This document shows, piece by piece, positions 7,227 through 16,219 of a DNA stretch of 21,535 nucleotides (position 1 is its first letter; each line of letters starts with the position of its first letter). Made by a program: the position numbers and the translations under genes. Source of the stretch: CALCMJ01 sp964475415. GTDB taxonomy: Bacteria; Bacteroidota; Bacteroidia; Chitinophagales; Saprospiraceae. The DNA is taken from assembly GCA_964475415.1 (NCBI GenBank), contig CAYYWZ010000070.1, positions 1 through 21,535 of the forward strand. The letters run 5' to 3'. Below the pieces are notes generated by a model. It was not told the origin of the DNA, did not search any database, and saw only the letters and a program-made list of their open reading frames with translations.

Positions 7227-8743
7227 AGAAACAACTACACAATTCTGAAGAACATTTTAAAAAGGCACTAGAAGGATACGAAGCTCCTTTTGAACCTAAA
7301 GCTTTTCATGAGTTCACTAAGCGTTTAGATGAAGCTCCAGATAAAAAGAAATATAGACTCTTAGGATTTTTCACCATAGCTGCAATTTTTATTTTGATAG
7401 GTATAGTTATAGGCTCATTAGTTATTTATAATAAAATGTCAAAAGAAGATGGAGAAGTTACAGAACAGTCCACCTACTCAGAAGTATATGACAAGAAAAA
7501 TGTTGACAAAAGTATATCCAACAATGGCACTGATCAGTTTCCATTAGTAGCAAATGAAGACGCTTCAATAACAAAACGAAACAACCAACAAGTTGTGGCT
7601 TCATCAGGTGCTGATCTTGCTTCTATTATATTAGAAGCCCCTGTAAGTGATGACGAAGTTTCTGAAGTCGGACTAGGCTTAACAGATAAGACAACTAAGA
7701 AAATAGAACTTGTAGAGACTACTTCAGCTACAGGAAGTGATGTAGCGTCTAAACTTGATTACAAGGATAAGATCGATGTATTGATGCAAGAACTTCTTGA
7801 AGCTACAGAAGATAATGATGCTGTGCAAATAGTACAGGGGGAGGATTATAGAATTCGAATTACTGAAAATCTAAAAATTAACAATCAGATATTAGATTCG
7901 AAAAAAGCGCAGTCTACAAGCAGCCAAGAAAATATATTATTATTAGAAAAATCTAAAAAGCAACGAATTAATTATTTGCCACTGCTACAGAAGAATGAGA
8001 TAAAACTTGTTCCTAGTAAGACTCAGGAAATACCTCCATTCTACAAAGCTTCTATCGTGCCTGTATCCTCTAAGGATCACTTCGAAAGATATTTTACTAT
8101 AGCTTTTTCAGGAATGATTTTTAATGATAATGCGCAAGTTTCTCAGGATCCATTTTTCACTAACCATAACAAAATAAGTTTTGCTCCTTCTGTAAAAATA
8201 GGCTATAGGATAACTAAGTTTTTATCTACACAACTAGGCTACACTAGAAAGAATTATTATACTGGTTTTTCTATCCTAGCTCCTCATGATGAAGTAGATC
8301 AGGGGCTTTCGAATGTTGCAATTTCTTCTCAACTTTTGAGCTCAAGTTTAAACTTGCATATTCCAATAGTTCCTAATTTAATAGAACTTATCCCTTCGGT
8401 AAGTTATGTACACGCTATTTTGGATGAAAAAGAAGACTTTACAAGTGAGGGTATAGGTACTATATCCATTTCTAATAGTGAGTTAGCTAATCTCGATTAC
8501 GAGTACAGAGGTATGTCCTTGAGTAATACCGCAGGATTATTGGGATTGGGAGCGGCAGTGTCTATTCAGTTAAGAAGAATAGCTCTAGAAATTACCTACC
8601 AACGATTTATAGGACAAGAAGATATATATACAGAACAATATAGTTATGCTATGCCAGAAAGTAAGCAACAGAATGTAGACTATACGTATCAGGGTGGTTT
8701 TGCAGGACTTGGGCTTGGCATCAGATATAATCTTAAGAAATAG
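7223..8743 (+). CDS. Anti-sigma-like membrane protein with C-terminal outer-membrane beta-barrel domain
   Basis: A 506-residue protein translationally coupled to the ECF sigma gene (ATGA overlap at 7223-7226). Residues 1-43 are a soluble, charged cytoplasmic segment (EEHFKKALEGYEAPFEPKAF), the usual place for a Bacteroidota anti-sigma domain. Residues 46-70 form one strong transmembrane helix (LLGFFTIAAIFILIGIVIGS). Residues 71 to about 285 are a low-complexity Ser/Asp/Lys-rich linker. From about 285 to the end there are alternating amphipathic strands (YFTIAFSGMIFNDNAQ, FAPSVKIGYRITKFLS, GLGAAVSIQLRRIALEITYQ) typical of an outer-membrane porin or PorT-like barrel, closing with GLGLGIRYNLKK. 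Such sigma/TM-barrel pairs are common in Saprospirales but poorly characterised. Sequestration of the sigma factor and envelope sensing are inferred from context. Confidence 0.82.
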   Translation: MKKQLHNSEEHFKKALEGYEAPFEPKAFHEFTKRLDEAPDKKKYRLLGFFTIAAIFILIGIVIGSLVIYNKMSKEDGEVTEQSTYSEVYDKKNVDKSISNNGTDQFPLVANEDASITKRNNQQVVASSGADLASIILEAPVSDDEVSEVGLGLTDKTTKKIELVETTSATGSDVASKLDYKDKIDVLMQELLEATEDNDAVQIVQGEDYRIRITENLKINNQILDSKKAQSTSSQENILLLEKSKKQRINYLPLLQKNEIKLVPSKTQEIPPFYKASIVPVSSKDHFERYFTIAFSGMIFNDNAQVSQDPFFTNHNKISFAPSVKIGYRITKFLSTQLGYTRKNYYTGFSILAPHDEVDQGLSNVAISSQLLSSSLNLHIPIVPNLIELIPSVSYVHAILDEKEDFTSEGIGTISISNSELANLDYEYRGMSLSNTAGLLGLGAAVSIQLRRIALEITYQRFIGQEDIYTEQYSYAMPESKQQNVDYTYQGGFAGLGLGIRYNLKK

Positions 8744-8755
8744 ATTTTGTTTAAC

Positions 8756-8809
8756 CTAGGCACCTTGACATCCTTCACTCATAAGGATGTTGAGGACCTA
8801 GAGTTTTTT
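8756..8809 (+). terminator. Long-hairpin terminator after the sigma / beta-barrel operon
   Basis: CTAGG (8756-8760) pairs with CCTAG (8797-8801). Inside it, 13 further pairs (two of them G-T) build toward the perfect core ACATCCTT / AAGGATGT around a 7-base loop. A run of six T follows at 8804-8809. It sits 13 bases after the stop codon and separates this operon from chrA. Confidence 0.85.
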
Positions 8810-8852
8810 CCCGCCGCGTAGTTACCTATCAGTTTTTTACATATAAAAGTTA

Positions 8853-8882
8853 TTGTTAGAAGCACAATAGATAATATTTTTA
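8853..8882 (+). promoter_or_regulatory. Candidate Bacteroidota-type promoter for chrA
   Basis: TTG (8853-8855), a 19-base spacer and TATTTTTA (8875-8882) resemble the Bacteroidota -33 TTG / -7 TAnnTTTG pattern, with one mismatch in the -7 element. The predicted leader before the ATG at 8899 is only about 10 bases, which keeps confidence moderate. Confidence 0.35.
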
Positions 8883-8898
8883 TAGTATACTTTTATGC

Positions 8899-10272
8899 AT
8901 GTTTAAAAAACCAATATTGAAAGTACCTAGAGTAATAAATAATCCTAGCAAAGTAAATAATCCATCATTTAAAGAAGCCTTTTGGTTTTGGTTGAAGCTT
9001 GGATTTATTAGCTTCGGAGGTCCAGCAGGACAGATTGCTATTATGCATGAGTTTCTGGTAGAAAAGAAAAAATGGATCTCAGATAGTCGTTTTCTACATG
9101 CGCTGAATTTCACTATGATACTCCCAGGTCCGGAGGCACAACAATTAGCTACCTACACAGGTTGGATGTTACATGGAACTAAGGGAGGTTTGGTAGCTGG
9201 TATTTTCTTTATTTTACCATCTATGTTTATTTTACTTGGCTTGTCAGCTGTTTATGTCTCATTCGGGAATATTCCATGGGTGTATGCTTTATTTGCAGGG
9301 CTCAAACCTGCAGTTATAGCTATAGTCATTTTGGCACTAATTAAGATAGGAAAGAAGTCACTACATACCATATTCCATTTTCTTATAGCAGGTGCAGCAT
9401 TTATCGGAATTTTCTTTTTAAATATTCCATTTCCTTTTATTATAATTGGAGCACTAATTCTAGCATTTGTTATCAGGAGGGTAATGCCTCAGTTGTTTGT
9501 ACATACAGCTTCAGCTAAACAACAACTAGCCAAGGATGAAGAGATGTTTTATATAAATGACAAGTCAGTATTAGGAGGTGATTCAGCGTTTAAATTAAGT
9601 AGAATCGCAAAGCAAATATTTATTGCATTCTGTATCTGGTTAGTACCTCTAGTACTCTTTTATTTTATAACTAGTGATTTTCCTTTTTGGAAAAATCTTT
9701 CTTTATTTTTTACTAAGGCTGCCTTTGTAACTTTTGGAGGAGCTTATGCTGTTTTGCCATATGTGGCACAGGTAAGTGTGGAGCAACTACACTGGCTTAC
9801 AGAGTTAGAAATGATCGATGGTCTTGCCTTGGGGGAAACAACTCCAGGTCCATTGGTTATGGTTTTGGTTTTTGTTGGTTTTATGGCAGGTTATAATAGT
9901 TTTGGCGGTTCACTATTGATGGGCTCCCTTGGTTTAATTACTACAACAATTTACACTTTTGTTCCTTGTTTCTTATTTATTTTTGTTGGCGCACCTATTA
10001 TAGAACGAACAAGGAATAGCGAAAAAATAAAAGAAGCTTTAAGTATTGTTACTGCAGCTGTAGTAGGCGTAATCCTTAACCTAACAATATACCTAGGTAA
10101 AGCAGTTGTTTTTCCTAATGAACTTCTCCTTAGCCAGATAGATTATGTAACGCTAGGATGGATCGCTGTATCCTTTATAGCTATGTATCGTTTCAAAATT
10201 AATATGCTTATTTGGATTGGTATTAGTGCCTTGTTTGGCTTAGTTTACTATTTGATAACTCAAGGTATTTAA
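8899..10272 (+). CDS. chrA: Chromate transporter (CHR family, two-domain)
   Basis: An inner-membrane transporter of 457 residues, typical for long-chain two-domain CHR proteins. The N-terminal CHR half begins with FWLKLGFISFGGPAGQIAIM and contains LPGPEAQQLATYTGW (75-89). The C-terminal half repeats the signature as FFTKAAFVTFGGAYAVLPYV and LGETTPGPLVMVLVFVGF (about 311-328). About ten hydrophobic segments are visible, and a charged cytoplasmic loop (about 195-235) joins the halves. ATG at 8899 is chosen because the overlapping ATG at 8895 hits a stop after three codons. Characterised members export chromate using proton motive force. In a genome with no other metal-resistance gene nearby the physiological substrate could differ; sulfate-like oxyanions are an inference. 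A promoter-like sequence and its own terminator region suggest a single-gene unit. Confidence 0.93.
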   Translation: MFKKPILKVPRVINNPSKVNNPSFKEAFWFWLKLGFISFGGPAGQIAIMHEFLVEKKKWISDSRFLHALNFTMILPGPEAQQLATYTGWMLHGTKGGLVAGIFFILPSMFILLGLSAVYVSFGNIPWVYALFAGLKPAVIAIVILALIKIGKKSLHTIFHFLIAGAAFIGIFFLNIPFPFIIIGALILAFVIRRVMPQLFVHTASAKQQLAKDEEMFYINDKSVLGGDSAFKLSRIAKQIFIAFCIWLVPLVLFYFITSDFPFWKNLSLFFTKAAFVTFGGAYAVLPYVAQVSVEQLHWLTELEMIDGLALGETTPGPLVMVLVFVGFMAGYNSFGGSLLMGSLGLITTTIYTFVPCFLFIFVGAPIIERTRNSEKIKEALSIVTAAVVGVILNLTIYLGKAVVFPNELLLSQIDYVTLGWIAVSFIAMYRFKINMLIWIGISALFGLVYYLITQGI

Positions 10273-10409
10273 TTCCTTTTATTCCTATAAGTAATCTAAT
10301 AGCTAAGCTTAGGTTTTTTTTTAAAATACTGTTTTTAATTTTTCATGATTAATCTTGTGGTAATAGTATTGCATAATTCGGGATAAGTATTAGCAAGGCA
10401 ATACAACAT

Positions 10410-10446
10410 AAAAAAAAGCACCAAGTAGAAACTTGATGCTTTTTTA
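10410..10446. terminator. Bidirectional terminator between chrA and acn
   Basis: A-run + GCA-c-CAAG (10410-10425), loop TAGAAA, then CTTG-a-TGC + T-run (10432-10445). The stem is symmetric with A tract on one side and T tract on the other, so it can serve both convergent genes. A weaker CTAA/TTAG hairpin followed by nine T lies at 10296-10322, closer to chrA. Confidence 0.88.
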
Positions 10447-10469
10447 TTATTCAGATAAGTTTGTACTTA

Positions 10470-12746
10470 TTAAGCAACACCCATATCTTTTCTGATCTTG
10501 TTAAGAGCTGATCCTGCTCGTACCCAATCTATCTGAGCTTGGTTGTAGGTATGTGCTACCTTGAACTCATCATTGGTGCCGTCGTGATGATCTAGTTTTA
10601 TGGTAAGGTGTTTTCCTGGTGCCATCTGATCAAAATCTACGATGCTTACAATATCATCCTGTCTTACCTTATCATAGTCAGCCTTATCTACAAAAGTCAG
10701 TGCAAGCATTCCTTGCTTCTTAAGGTTAGTCTCATGTATTCTAGCAAAAGATTTTACGATTACAGCATTTACGCCTAAGAATCTTGGTTCCATAGCTGCA
10801 TGCTCTCTAGATGATCCTTCTCCTAAGTTCTCTTCTCCGAACACAACCGTGCCGATACCTTTAGATTGGTAAAGCTTAGCAGAATCAGGTACAGGTATAT
10901 AGTCATTATTGATATAGTTCAGCACCGAGTTAGCCTTATCGTTGAAGTAATTGATAGCACCTGTATAACAATTCTCTGATATGTTTTGTAGATGACCTCT
11001 ATAAGTAAGCCATGGTCCTGCCATAGAAATATGATCCGTAGTACACTTACCTTTTACCTTGATCAGGATTCTCATATCTGTCATGTTCTCTTGAGTAATA
11101 GGTACGAAAGGTGTAAGCAATTGCAGTCTATCAGATGACGGATCCACTTTTACTTCTATTTTACTTCCATCTTCAGCTGGTGCATTATAACCTCTATCTT
11201 TTACATCGAAACCATTAGGCGGTAACTCATGTCCAGTAGGCTCATCCAGTCTTACCTCTTCTCCCTTGTCATTAGTCAGTGTATCTGTCATAGGATTAAA
11301 ATCCAGTCTACCTGCTATAGCGATTGCAGCAACAATTTCTGGTGACGCTACGAAGGCATGTGTGCTAGGATTACCATCTGCACGCTTAGAGAAATTCCTG
11401 TTGAACGAGTGTATGATACTGTTCTTAGGAGCATTCATAGGATCTTTATATCTTGCCCACTGCCCTATGCATGGTCCACAAGCATTGGTAAATATTGTTG
11501 CATTAAGATCTTCAAATATCTTAAGGATACCATCACGCTCTGTAGTATATCTTACTTGCTCACTTCCCGGATTGATACCGAACTCTGCCTTAGTCGTTAG
11601 TCCCTTTTCCACAGCTTGTTTCGCTATAGAAGCAGCTCTAGATAGATCCTCATACGATGAGTTAGTACACGATCCTATGAGTCCCCATTCCACATCCAGT
11701 GGCCACCCATTAGAGGTAGCTTTTTCCGTCATTTCTTTTCCAGTATGGGTAGAAAGATCTGGTGTGAAAGGTCCGTTGATTAGAGGCTTAAGTTCAGTTA
11801 AGTTGATTTCTATAACTTGATCAAAATATTTTTCTGGTTCAGCATAACACTCCTCATCAGCTACAAGATGTTCTTGTACAGCCTTCGCAGCGTCAGCCAC
11901 ATCTTCTCTATCCGTTGCTCTAAGATATCTGTCCATACTCTCATCATATCCAAACGTAGAAGTAGTAGCTCCTATCTCAGCACCCATATTACAGATGGTA
12001 CCCTTACCAGTACAACTCAGATTTTTTGCACCCTCACCAAAATATTCTACAATATTACCTGTTCCACCTTTTACAGTAAGAATATCTGCTACTTTCAGAA
12101 TGACATCTTTAGGAGATGACCAGCCAGAAAGTTTACCTGTAAGTTTTACCCCTATAAGTTTTGGATTTTTCAGCTCCCATGGCATATCCGCCATTACATC
12201 TACCGCGTCGGCGCCTCCGACTCCTATGGCAACCATACCCAATCCACCTGCATTCACGGTGTGACTATCAGTTCCGATCATCATACCACCAGGGAAGGCA
12301 TAATTTTCTAATACTACCTGATGTATAATTCCAGCACCAGGCTTCCAGAAACCTATCCCGTACTTGTCAGATACAGACTCTAGGAAATTAAAAACCTCGT
12401 TACTTGTATTGATCGCATTTTGCAAATCTGCATCCGCACCGATCTTTGCCTGTATAAGGTGATCACAATGTACCGTAGAAGGAACAGCAACCTTATCTTT
12501 TCCAGCCATCATAAACTGAAGTAAAGCCATTTGTGCGGTTGCATCTTGCATCGCCACTCTATCTGGAGCGTAGAAAACATAATCCTTTCCTCTCGTATAA
12601 TTCTGGAGTGGAGAATCATTATGCAAGTGAGCATATAATATTTTTTCTGCTAGGGTAAGCGGCCTATTAAGCTCTGCTTTTATTTTTTTAATTTTTTCCG
12701 GTAGACGATCGTAATGCGCCCGTATCATGTCTATATCAAATGCCAT
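10470..12746 (-). CDS. acn: Aconitate hydratase, mitochondrial-type
   Basis: This is the TCA-cycle enzyme that isomerises citrate to isocitrate via cis-aconitate on a [4Fe-4S] cluster in the cytoplasm. The 758 residues align in style with mitochondrial aconitase rather than with the ~890-residue AcnA or the AcnB layout. The three cluster ligands are visible: Cys360 in GSCTNSSYEDL, and Cys423 and Cys426 in ACGPCIGQW. Active-site residues include His93 in the VPSTVHCDHL block, Asp160-Ser161-His162 in GTDSHTVNAGG, Arg450/Arg455 in NRNFSKRADG, and the swivel-domain loop GEGSSREHAAMEPRFLG (Ser646-Arg647). The ATG at 12746 follows closely a good TAnnTTTG promoter element. The gene is monocistronic between a bidirectional terminator and a long intergenic stretch. 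I see no citrate synthase or isocitrate dehydrogenase gene nearby. Confidence 0.97.
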   Translation of the reverse strand: MAFDIDMIRAHYDRLPEKIKKIKAELNRPLTLAEKILYAHLHNDSPLQNYTRGKDYVFYAPDRVAMQDATAQMALLQFMMAGKDKVAVPSTVHCDHLIQAKIGADADLQNAINTSNEVFNFLESVSDKYGIGFWKPGAGIIHQVVLENYAFPGGMMIGTDSHTVNAGGLGMVAIGVGGADAVDVMADMPWELKNPKLIGVKLTGKLSGWSSPKDVILKVADILTVKGGTGNIVEYFGEGAKNLSCTGKGTICNMGAEIGATTSTFGYDESMDRYLRATDREDVADAAKAVQEHLVADEECYAEPEKYFDQVIEINLTELKPLINGPFTPDLSTHTGKEMTEKATSNGWPLDVEWGLIGSCTNSSYEDLSRAASIAKQAVEKGLTTKAEFGINPGSEQVRYTTERDGILKIFEDLNATIFTNACGPCIGQWARYKDPMNAPKNSIIHSFNRNFSKRADGNPSTHAFVASPEIVAAIAIAGRLDFNPMTDTLTNDKGEEVRLDEPTGHELPPNGFDVKDRGYNAPAEDGSKIEVKVDPSSDRLQLLTPFVPITQENMTDMRILIKVKGKCTTDHISMAGPWLTYRGHLQNISENCYTGAINYFNDKANSVLNYINNDYIPVPDSAKLYQSKGIGTVVFGEENLGEGSSREHAAMEPRFLGVNAVIVKSFARIHETNLKKQGMLALTFVDKADYDKVRQDDIVSIVDFDQMAPGKHLTIKLDHHDGTNDEFKVAHTYNQAQIDWVRAGSALNKIRKDMGVA

Positions 12747-12780
12747 ATGACTTTATTTTAATGAAATTTCTAAGATGCAG

Positions 12781-12788
12781 CAAAGATA
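12781..12788 (-). promoter_or_regulatory. Bacteroidota -7 promoter element for acn
   Basis: TATCTTTG on the - strand matches TAnnTTTG perfectly, 34 bases upstream of the acn ATG, giving a predicted leader of about 27 bases. No TTG is seen at the expected -33 position. Confidence 0.55.
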
Positions 12789-13564
12789 AATTTTCCTGAC
12801 ATATTTTTCTTCATCTCACCTACATCAGTTTAGCCTAATCTATCCGAATTTAGTCGTAAAAGCATGATTTCCCTCTAAGATTTCATTTTTATCAACCTAA
12901 TAAGCGTTTTTTTAATGATTTGGGCATAACCCTTCGTACCTCAGGGTCGCAGTCTTGCAGGCTCGCCTTTCGGCTCGGTCCTTAGCATCCCGCTATAACT
13001 CATCACGGACTAGCTCCCTCCGATCACTCCCTTCCAGGTTGCTTATGCGCCTCACGCCCTGCCTGTTCTACTCACTCGAGTAATTGTTTTTCGCAACTAT
13101 AGAGTTCTACAATCATTTTTACATACAAAGCATATAATGTAAATCGAACATTATGCCTAGATGGTAATACTGCATAAGTACCAGAATATTATAATCCAAT
13201 TATAAAATTTCTTCTTAGTAGATGGCAAAATTTTCCCATAAGGTCGAAATTATGAAACTATAATTCAGTCAGATCTCTACGCTCACTTCATTAGTAGGAG
13301 TGACAATAGCTTCGATATAAGCTAATATTAATACTTCCGAAAAAATAATCCTGAAAATCGCGATTATGATAAGATAAGACAAACTATAATTTCTACCGAG
13401 TAGCAGTATGTAGAAATTCTAGTGTTTAATACGAACCATTCAATTAAAAATCAGGGTTTCTCTAGATATAATTAGTGTTTTCCCTGAGCATCGTCTTAGC
13501 ACAAATGCAGATATTGGACTTATCTATAGCATCCCTTTTTATTTAACCAATAAAACAATTATCT
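12789..13564. other. Repeat-bearing intergenic region between acn and the metalloprotease gene
   Basis: About 780 bases without a supportable gene. It holds the GC-rich element at 12922-13059. It also has two degenerate copies of a short motif with the shape AGATTTCTCC...GGTCGAAATGAC (13227-13254 and 13268-13303; the latter contains a CTCACT/AGTGA inverted pair). The remaining AT-rich sequence shows no clear promoter for the + gene. All longer frames here are interrupted. Confidence 0.6.
12922..13059. repeat. GC-rich structured intergenic element
   Basis: A sharply bounded segment that is much GC-richer than its surroundings and has no open frame of note. Its ends can pair: GGGCATAA at the left and TTATGCgCC followed by CACGCCC at the right. 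Inside are a hairpin ACCCT (12929-12933) / AGGGT (12943-12947), a duplicated GGCTCG around CTTTCGG, and Cys/Pro-codon-like runs (CTCCCTCCGATCACTCCC). From memory this resembles a dispersed intergenic element seen in many Bacteroidota genomes that starts GGGCGT..CCC, contains GGGTCG, and ends in ..CTCACGCC. Identity as that element, or as a structured RNA, is inference. Confidence 0.5.
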
Positions 13565-16165
13565 ATGTTTCTAATTAAAAACAAGATTACATACCTATCT
13601 GTAATCACTATTCTTTGTTTTGCTTTTAGTGCAACTAGTTTTGCGCAAATCTCATTACCCGAAAAATTTGCTGATGCCCAACAGGAATTACAAGTAAAAA
13701 GAGTAGATAATCCGCTCTCCATAACCCAAATTTCGACACAAGAATTAATGATAGGCAACGAAATATTAACCCAAAAAACACTGTATACAATTGACAAAGC
13801 TTATGCTACTAAACTGATGGCCTATAATGATGAAGTCATCAAATTAGCCTTACCCCAAGCTAGTGGAAAAAACCTGGAACTACAATTGGTAAAAGCTGAT
13901 ATCTTCTCACCTCAATTTAAATTATATGCTAGCTCTAACAGAAAGAAAGCTATAGAATACGAGAGACCAGCTTTTTACTGGGGACAGGTATCAGGTGATG
14001 ACAAGTCACTAGTAGCGATATCCATCACTAAGGATGAGATTTCTGGAATGATTGTTTATGCTGGTGACACTTATAATCTTGGTAAAATCAAGAACCAAGA
14101 TATGCACATTCTATATAGAGAAAAGGATGTAAAAGATAAACCTGCCCTAGCTTGTTATACTGATGATGATAGTATGACTATGGAAGGTCCGAGCACTAGT
14201 GGATTGGTTGCTACGGGTCCAGACAACTGTGTCAAAATGTATGTAGAAGTTGATAATACTATCTATCAAGACAAAGGAACAGTTGCAGCTACAACTGATT
14301 ATATTACAGGTGTATTTAACCAAGTTGCCATCATGTATGCTAACGAAGCGATTAACTTTACCCTTAACGAATTAGTAATATGGAATACACCAGATCCTTA
14401 CACTGGTCCTTCATCTGGAAATTATCTTACCCAGTTTAGAGATAATATCAATGGAAACTATAACGGAGACCTTGCACACCTCGTGGGATATGGAGGCGGA
14501 GGCGGAGTTGCTTATGTCAATGTACTGTGCAACTCTTTTTATGGTGTTGGATATAGTGGTATTAATTCTACTTATCAGAATGTACCTACCTATTCTTGGA
14601 CAGTAAATGTTATTACACATGAGATAGGTCATAATTTAGGATCACCTCATACACACTCTTGTGTCTGGAATGGAAACAATACACCTATAGACGGATGTGG
14701 TCCAGCTGCAGGCTATAGTGATGGATGTGATGGCCCAGTTCCTAATGCTGGAACCGTAATGAGTTATTGCCACCTACTAGGTGGAGTAGGTATAGATCCT
14801 AGTTTGGGATTTGGACCTCAGCCAGGAGATCTGATTAGAAATAATGTATATAATGCTACGTGCTTAACAGCATGTGGAGATGGATGTCCTAATGTGGGAG
14901 ATACTTGTAATGACGATGATCCTTGTACCACAGGTGATGTTATAAATGCTGCTTGTAATTGTGTAGGTAATTATGTAGATAATGATGGTGATGGATTCTG
15001 TATAGGAGAAGATCCAGATGATAATGATCCTTGTAATCCTAATAGTAATAATGACGGATGTACAGCAGACTGTGAGGAAAACACAGTAAGCCTTACTATT
15101 GTGTTAGATAATTATCCTGGAGAAACGACATGGACGATCGCTAGTGAAAGTGGAAGCATTGTAGCTTCAGGAGGAAGTTATGGTTCTCAAGCTAATGGAT
15201 CTACTGTTATTGTAGACAATTGTTTAGTAGACGGATGTTATACTTTCACCATTAATGATAGTTATGGTGATGGTATTTGTTGTGCATATGGACTAGGATC
15301 ATATGGACTTAGTTCTGGAGGAGTAACCTTGGCTTCTGGTGGTGCTTTTGGGTCAGTAGAAAGTACAGATTTCTGCCTAGGAGAAGATGGAGGAGGAGAA
15401 TGTAGCTATGTAACTATAGATAATAATAATTTCGAATCAGGATGGGGAATATGGAATGATGGTGGTTCGGATTGTAGACGTTCTGCTTCAGACCAGGCTT
15501 ATACCGATTCAGGAACTTACTGCGTAAGATTAAGAGATAACACCAATACTTCTACAGCTACAACGGATAATCTAAACCTTGCAGGATACGAAGAAATTTC
15601 TGTAAGCTTTACCTATTACCCTAGAAGTATGGATAATAGTAATGAAGATTTTTGGTTACAAATATCTACTAATGGAGGAAGCAGTTATACAACAGTAGAG
15701 GAATGGAATAGAGGTGATGAGTTTGAGAATAACATTAGAGAATATGATGATGTAACAATAGAAGGACCATTTACTAGCCAAACAAGATTGAGATTCAGAT
15801 GTGATGCTTCTGGTAATTATGATTTCATCTATCTAGATGATATAGAGATAGAAGGATGTCTTTCTCCAGCAGGAGCACCAGAAGTAATGAACACCATAAC
15901 TAGTTCTGCAGTAGAAGATTTTAAGGTATATCCTAATCCAGTTTCTATTGCAGAAAATATTATAGTTGAATATGGATCGAGTGACAAACCAGTAGATTTA
16001 TTTATCTACAGTAATACTGGAGAACTAATAAGAAAGATAAATATAAAAGATGCTTCTTCAGGTGTCGAAAAGATATCAGCAGAAAACCTAACTAACGGAT
16101 CATACCTAATCAGAATGGAATCAGACACGGGTACTGTAACTAAACCATTTATTGTTATACAATAA
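13565..16165 (+). CDS. Secreted zinc metalloprotease (M12B/reprolysin-like) with T9SS sorting domain
   Basis: This is an 866-residue predicted extracellular protease. A signal peptide (residues 1-28, ending ATSFAQ) is followed by a propeptide-like region to about 205. The catalytic domain carries the zinc motif HEIGHNLGSPHTH (352-364; His352, Glu353, His356, third ligand His362) and the downstream Met-turn GTVMSYCH (Met399), which are metzincin hallmarks. Next is an Asp-rich, calcium-binding-like segment (DNDGDGFCIGEDPDDNDP, about 472-490). Then come a Cys-containing beta domain with DSYGDGICCAYG, and a MAM-like or jelly-roll domain (NNFESGWGIWNDGG, about 619-770). A T9SS type A sorting domain starts at YPNPVS (789) and ends in KPFIVIQ. 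The substrate is unknown; protein degradation for nutrition is inferred from the family. The gene is flanked on both sides by repeat-bearing intergenic DNA and ends at a strong terminator. Confidence 0.93.
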   Translation: MFLIKNKITYLSVITILCFAFSATSFAQISLPEKFADAQQELQVKRVDNPLSITQISTQELMIGNEILTQKTLYTIDKAYATKLMAYNDEVIKLALPQASGKNLELQLVKADIFSPQFKLYASSNRKKAIEYERPAFYWGQVSGDDKSLVAISITKDEISGMIVYAGDTYNLGKIKNQDMHILYREKDVKDKPALACYTDDDSMTMEGPSTSGLVATGPDNCVKMYVEVDNTIYQDKGTVAATTDYITGVFNQVAIMYANEAINFTLNELVIWNTPDPYTGPSSGNYLTQFRDNINGNYNGDLAHLVGYGGGGGVAYVNVLCNSFYGVGYSGINSTYQNVPTYSWTVNVITHEIGHNLGSPHTHSCVWNGNNTPIDGCGPAAGYSDGCDGPVPNAGTVMSYCHLLGGVGIDPSLGFGPQPGDLIRNNVYNATCLTACGDGCPNVGDTCNDDDPCTTGDVINAACNCVGNYVDNDGDGFCIGEDPDDNDPCNPNSNNDGCTADCEENTVSLTIVLDNYPGETTWTIASESGSIVASGGSYGSQANGSTVIVDNCLVDGCYTFTINDSYGDGICCAYGLGSYGLSSGGVTLASGGAFGSVESTDFCLGEDGGGECSYVTIDNNNFESGWGIWNDGGSDCRRSASDQAYTDSGTYCVRLRDNTNTSTATTDNLNLAGYEEISVSFTYYPRSMDNSNEDFWLQISTNGGSSYTTVEEWNRGDEFENNIREYDDVTIEGPFTSQTRLRFRCDASGNYDFIYLDDIEIEGCLSPAGAPEVMNTITSSAVEDFKVYPNPVSIAENIIVEYGSSDKPVDLFIYSNTGELIRKINIKDASSGVEKISAENLTNGSYLIRMESDTGTVTKPFIVIQ

Positions 16166-16185
16166 TTGGTGACTTTACCACTCTT

Positions 16186-16219
16186 TAAAGAGGGACATGC
16201 GCAATGCATGTCCCTTTTT
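16186..16219 (+). terminator. Rho-independent terminator after the metalloprotease gene
   Basis: GGGACATGC (16192-16200), loop GCAAT, GCATGTCCC (16206-16214), then TTTTT. The stem is perfect and lies about 26 bases beyond the stop codon. Confidence 0.93.

Noticed and set aside
11266..11820. 184-codon + strand frame inside acn
   Set aside because: It lies fully within an intact aconitase with all active-site residues, and has no start context or recognisable domain.
12922..13059. tRNA, rRNA fragment or CRISPR array in the GC-rich element
   Set aside because: No cloverleaf with T-arm GTTCRA and anticodon arm could be drawn, there are no regularly spaced identical repeats, and no rRNA motif is recognised.
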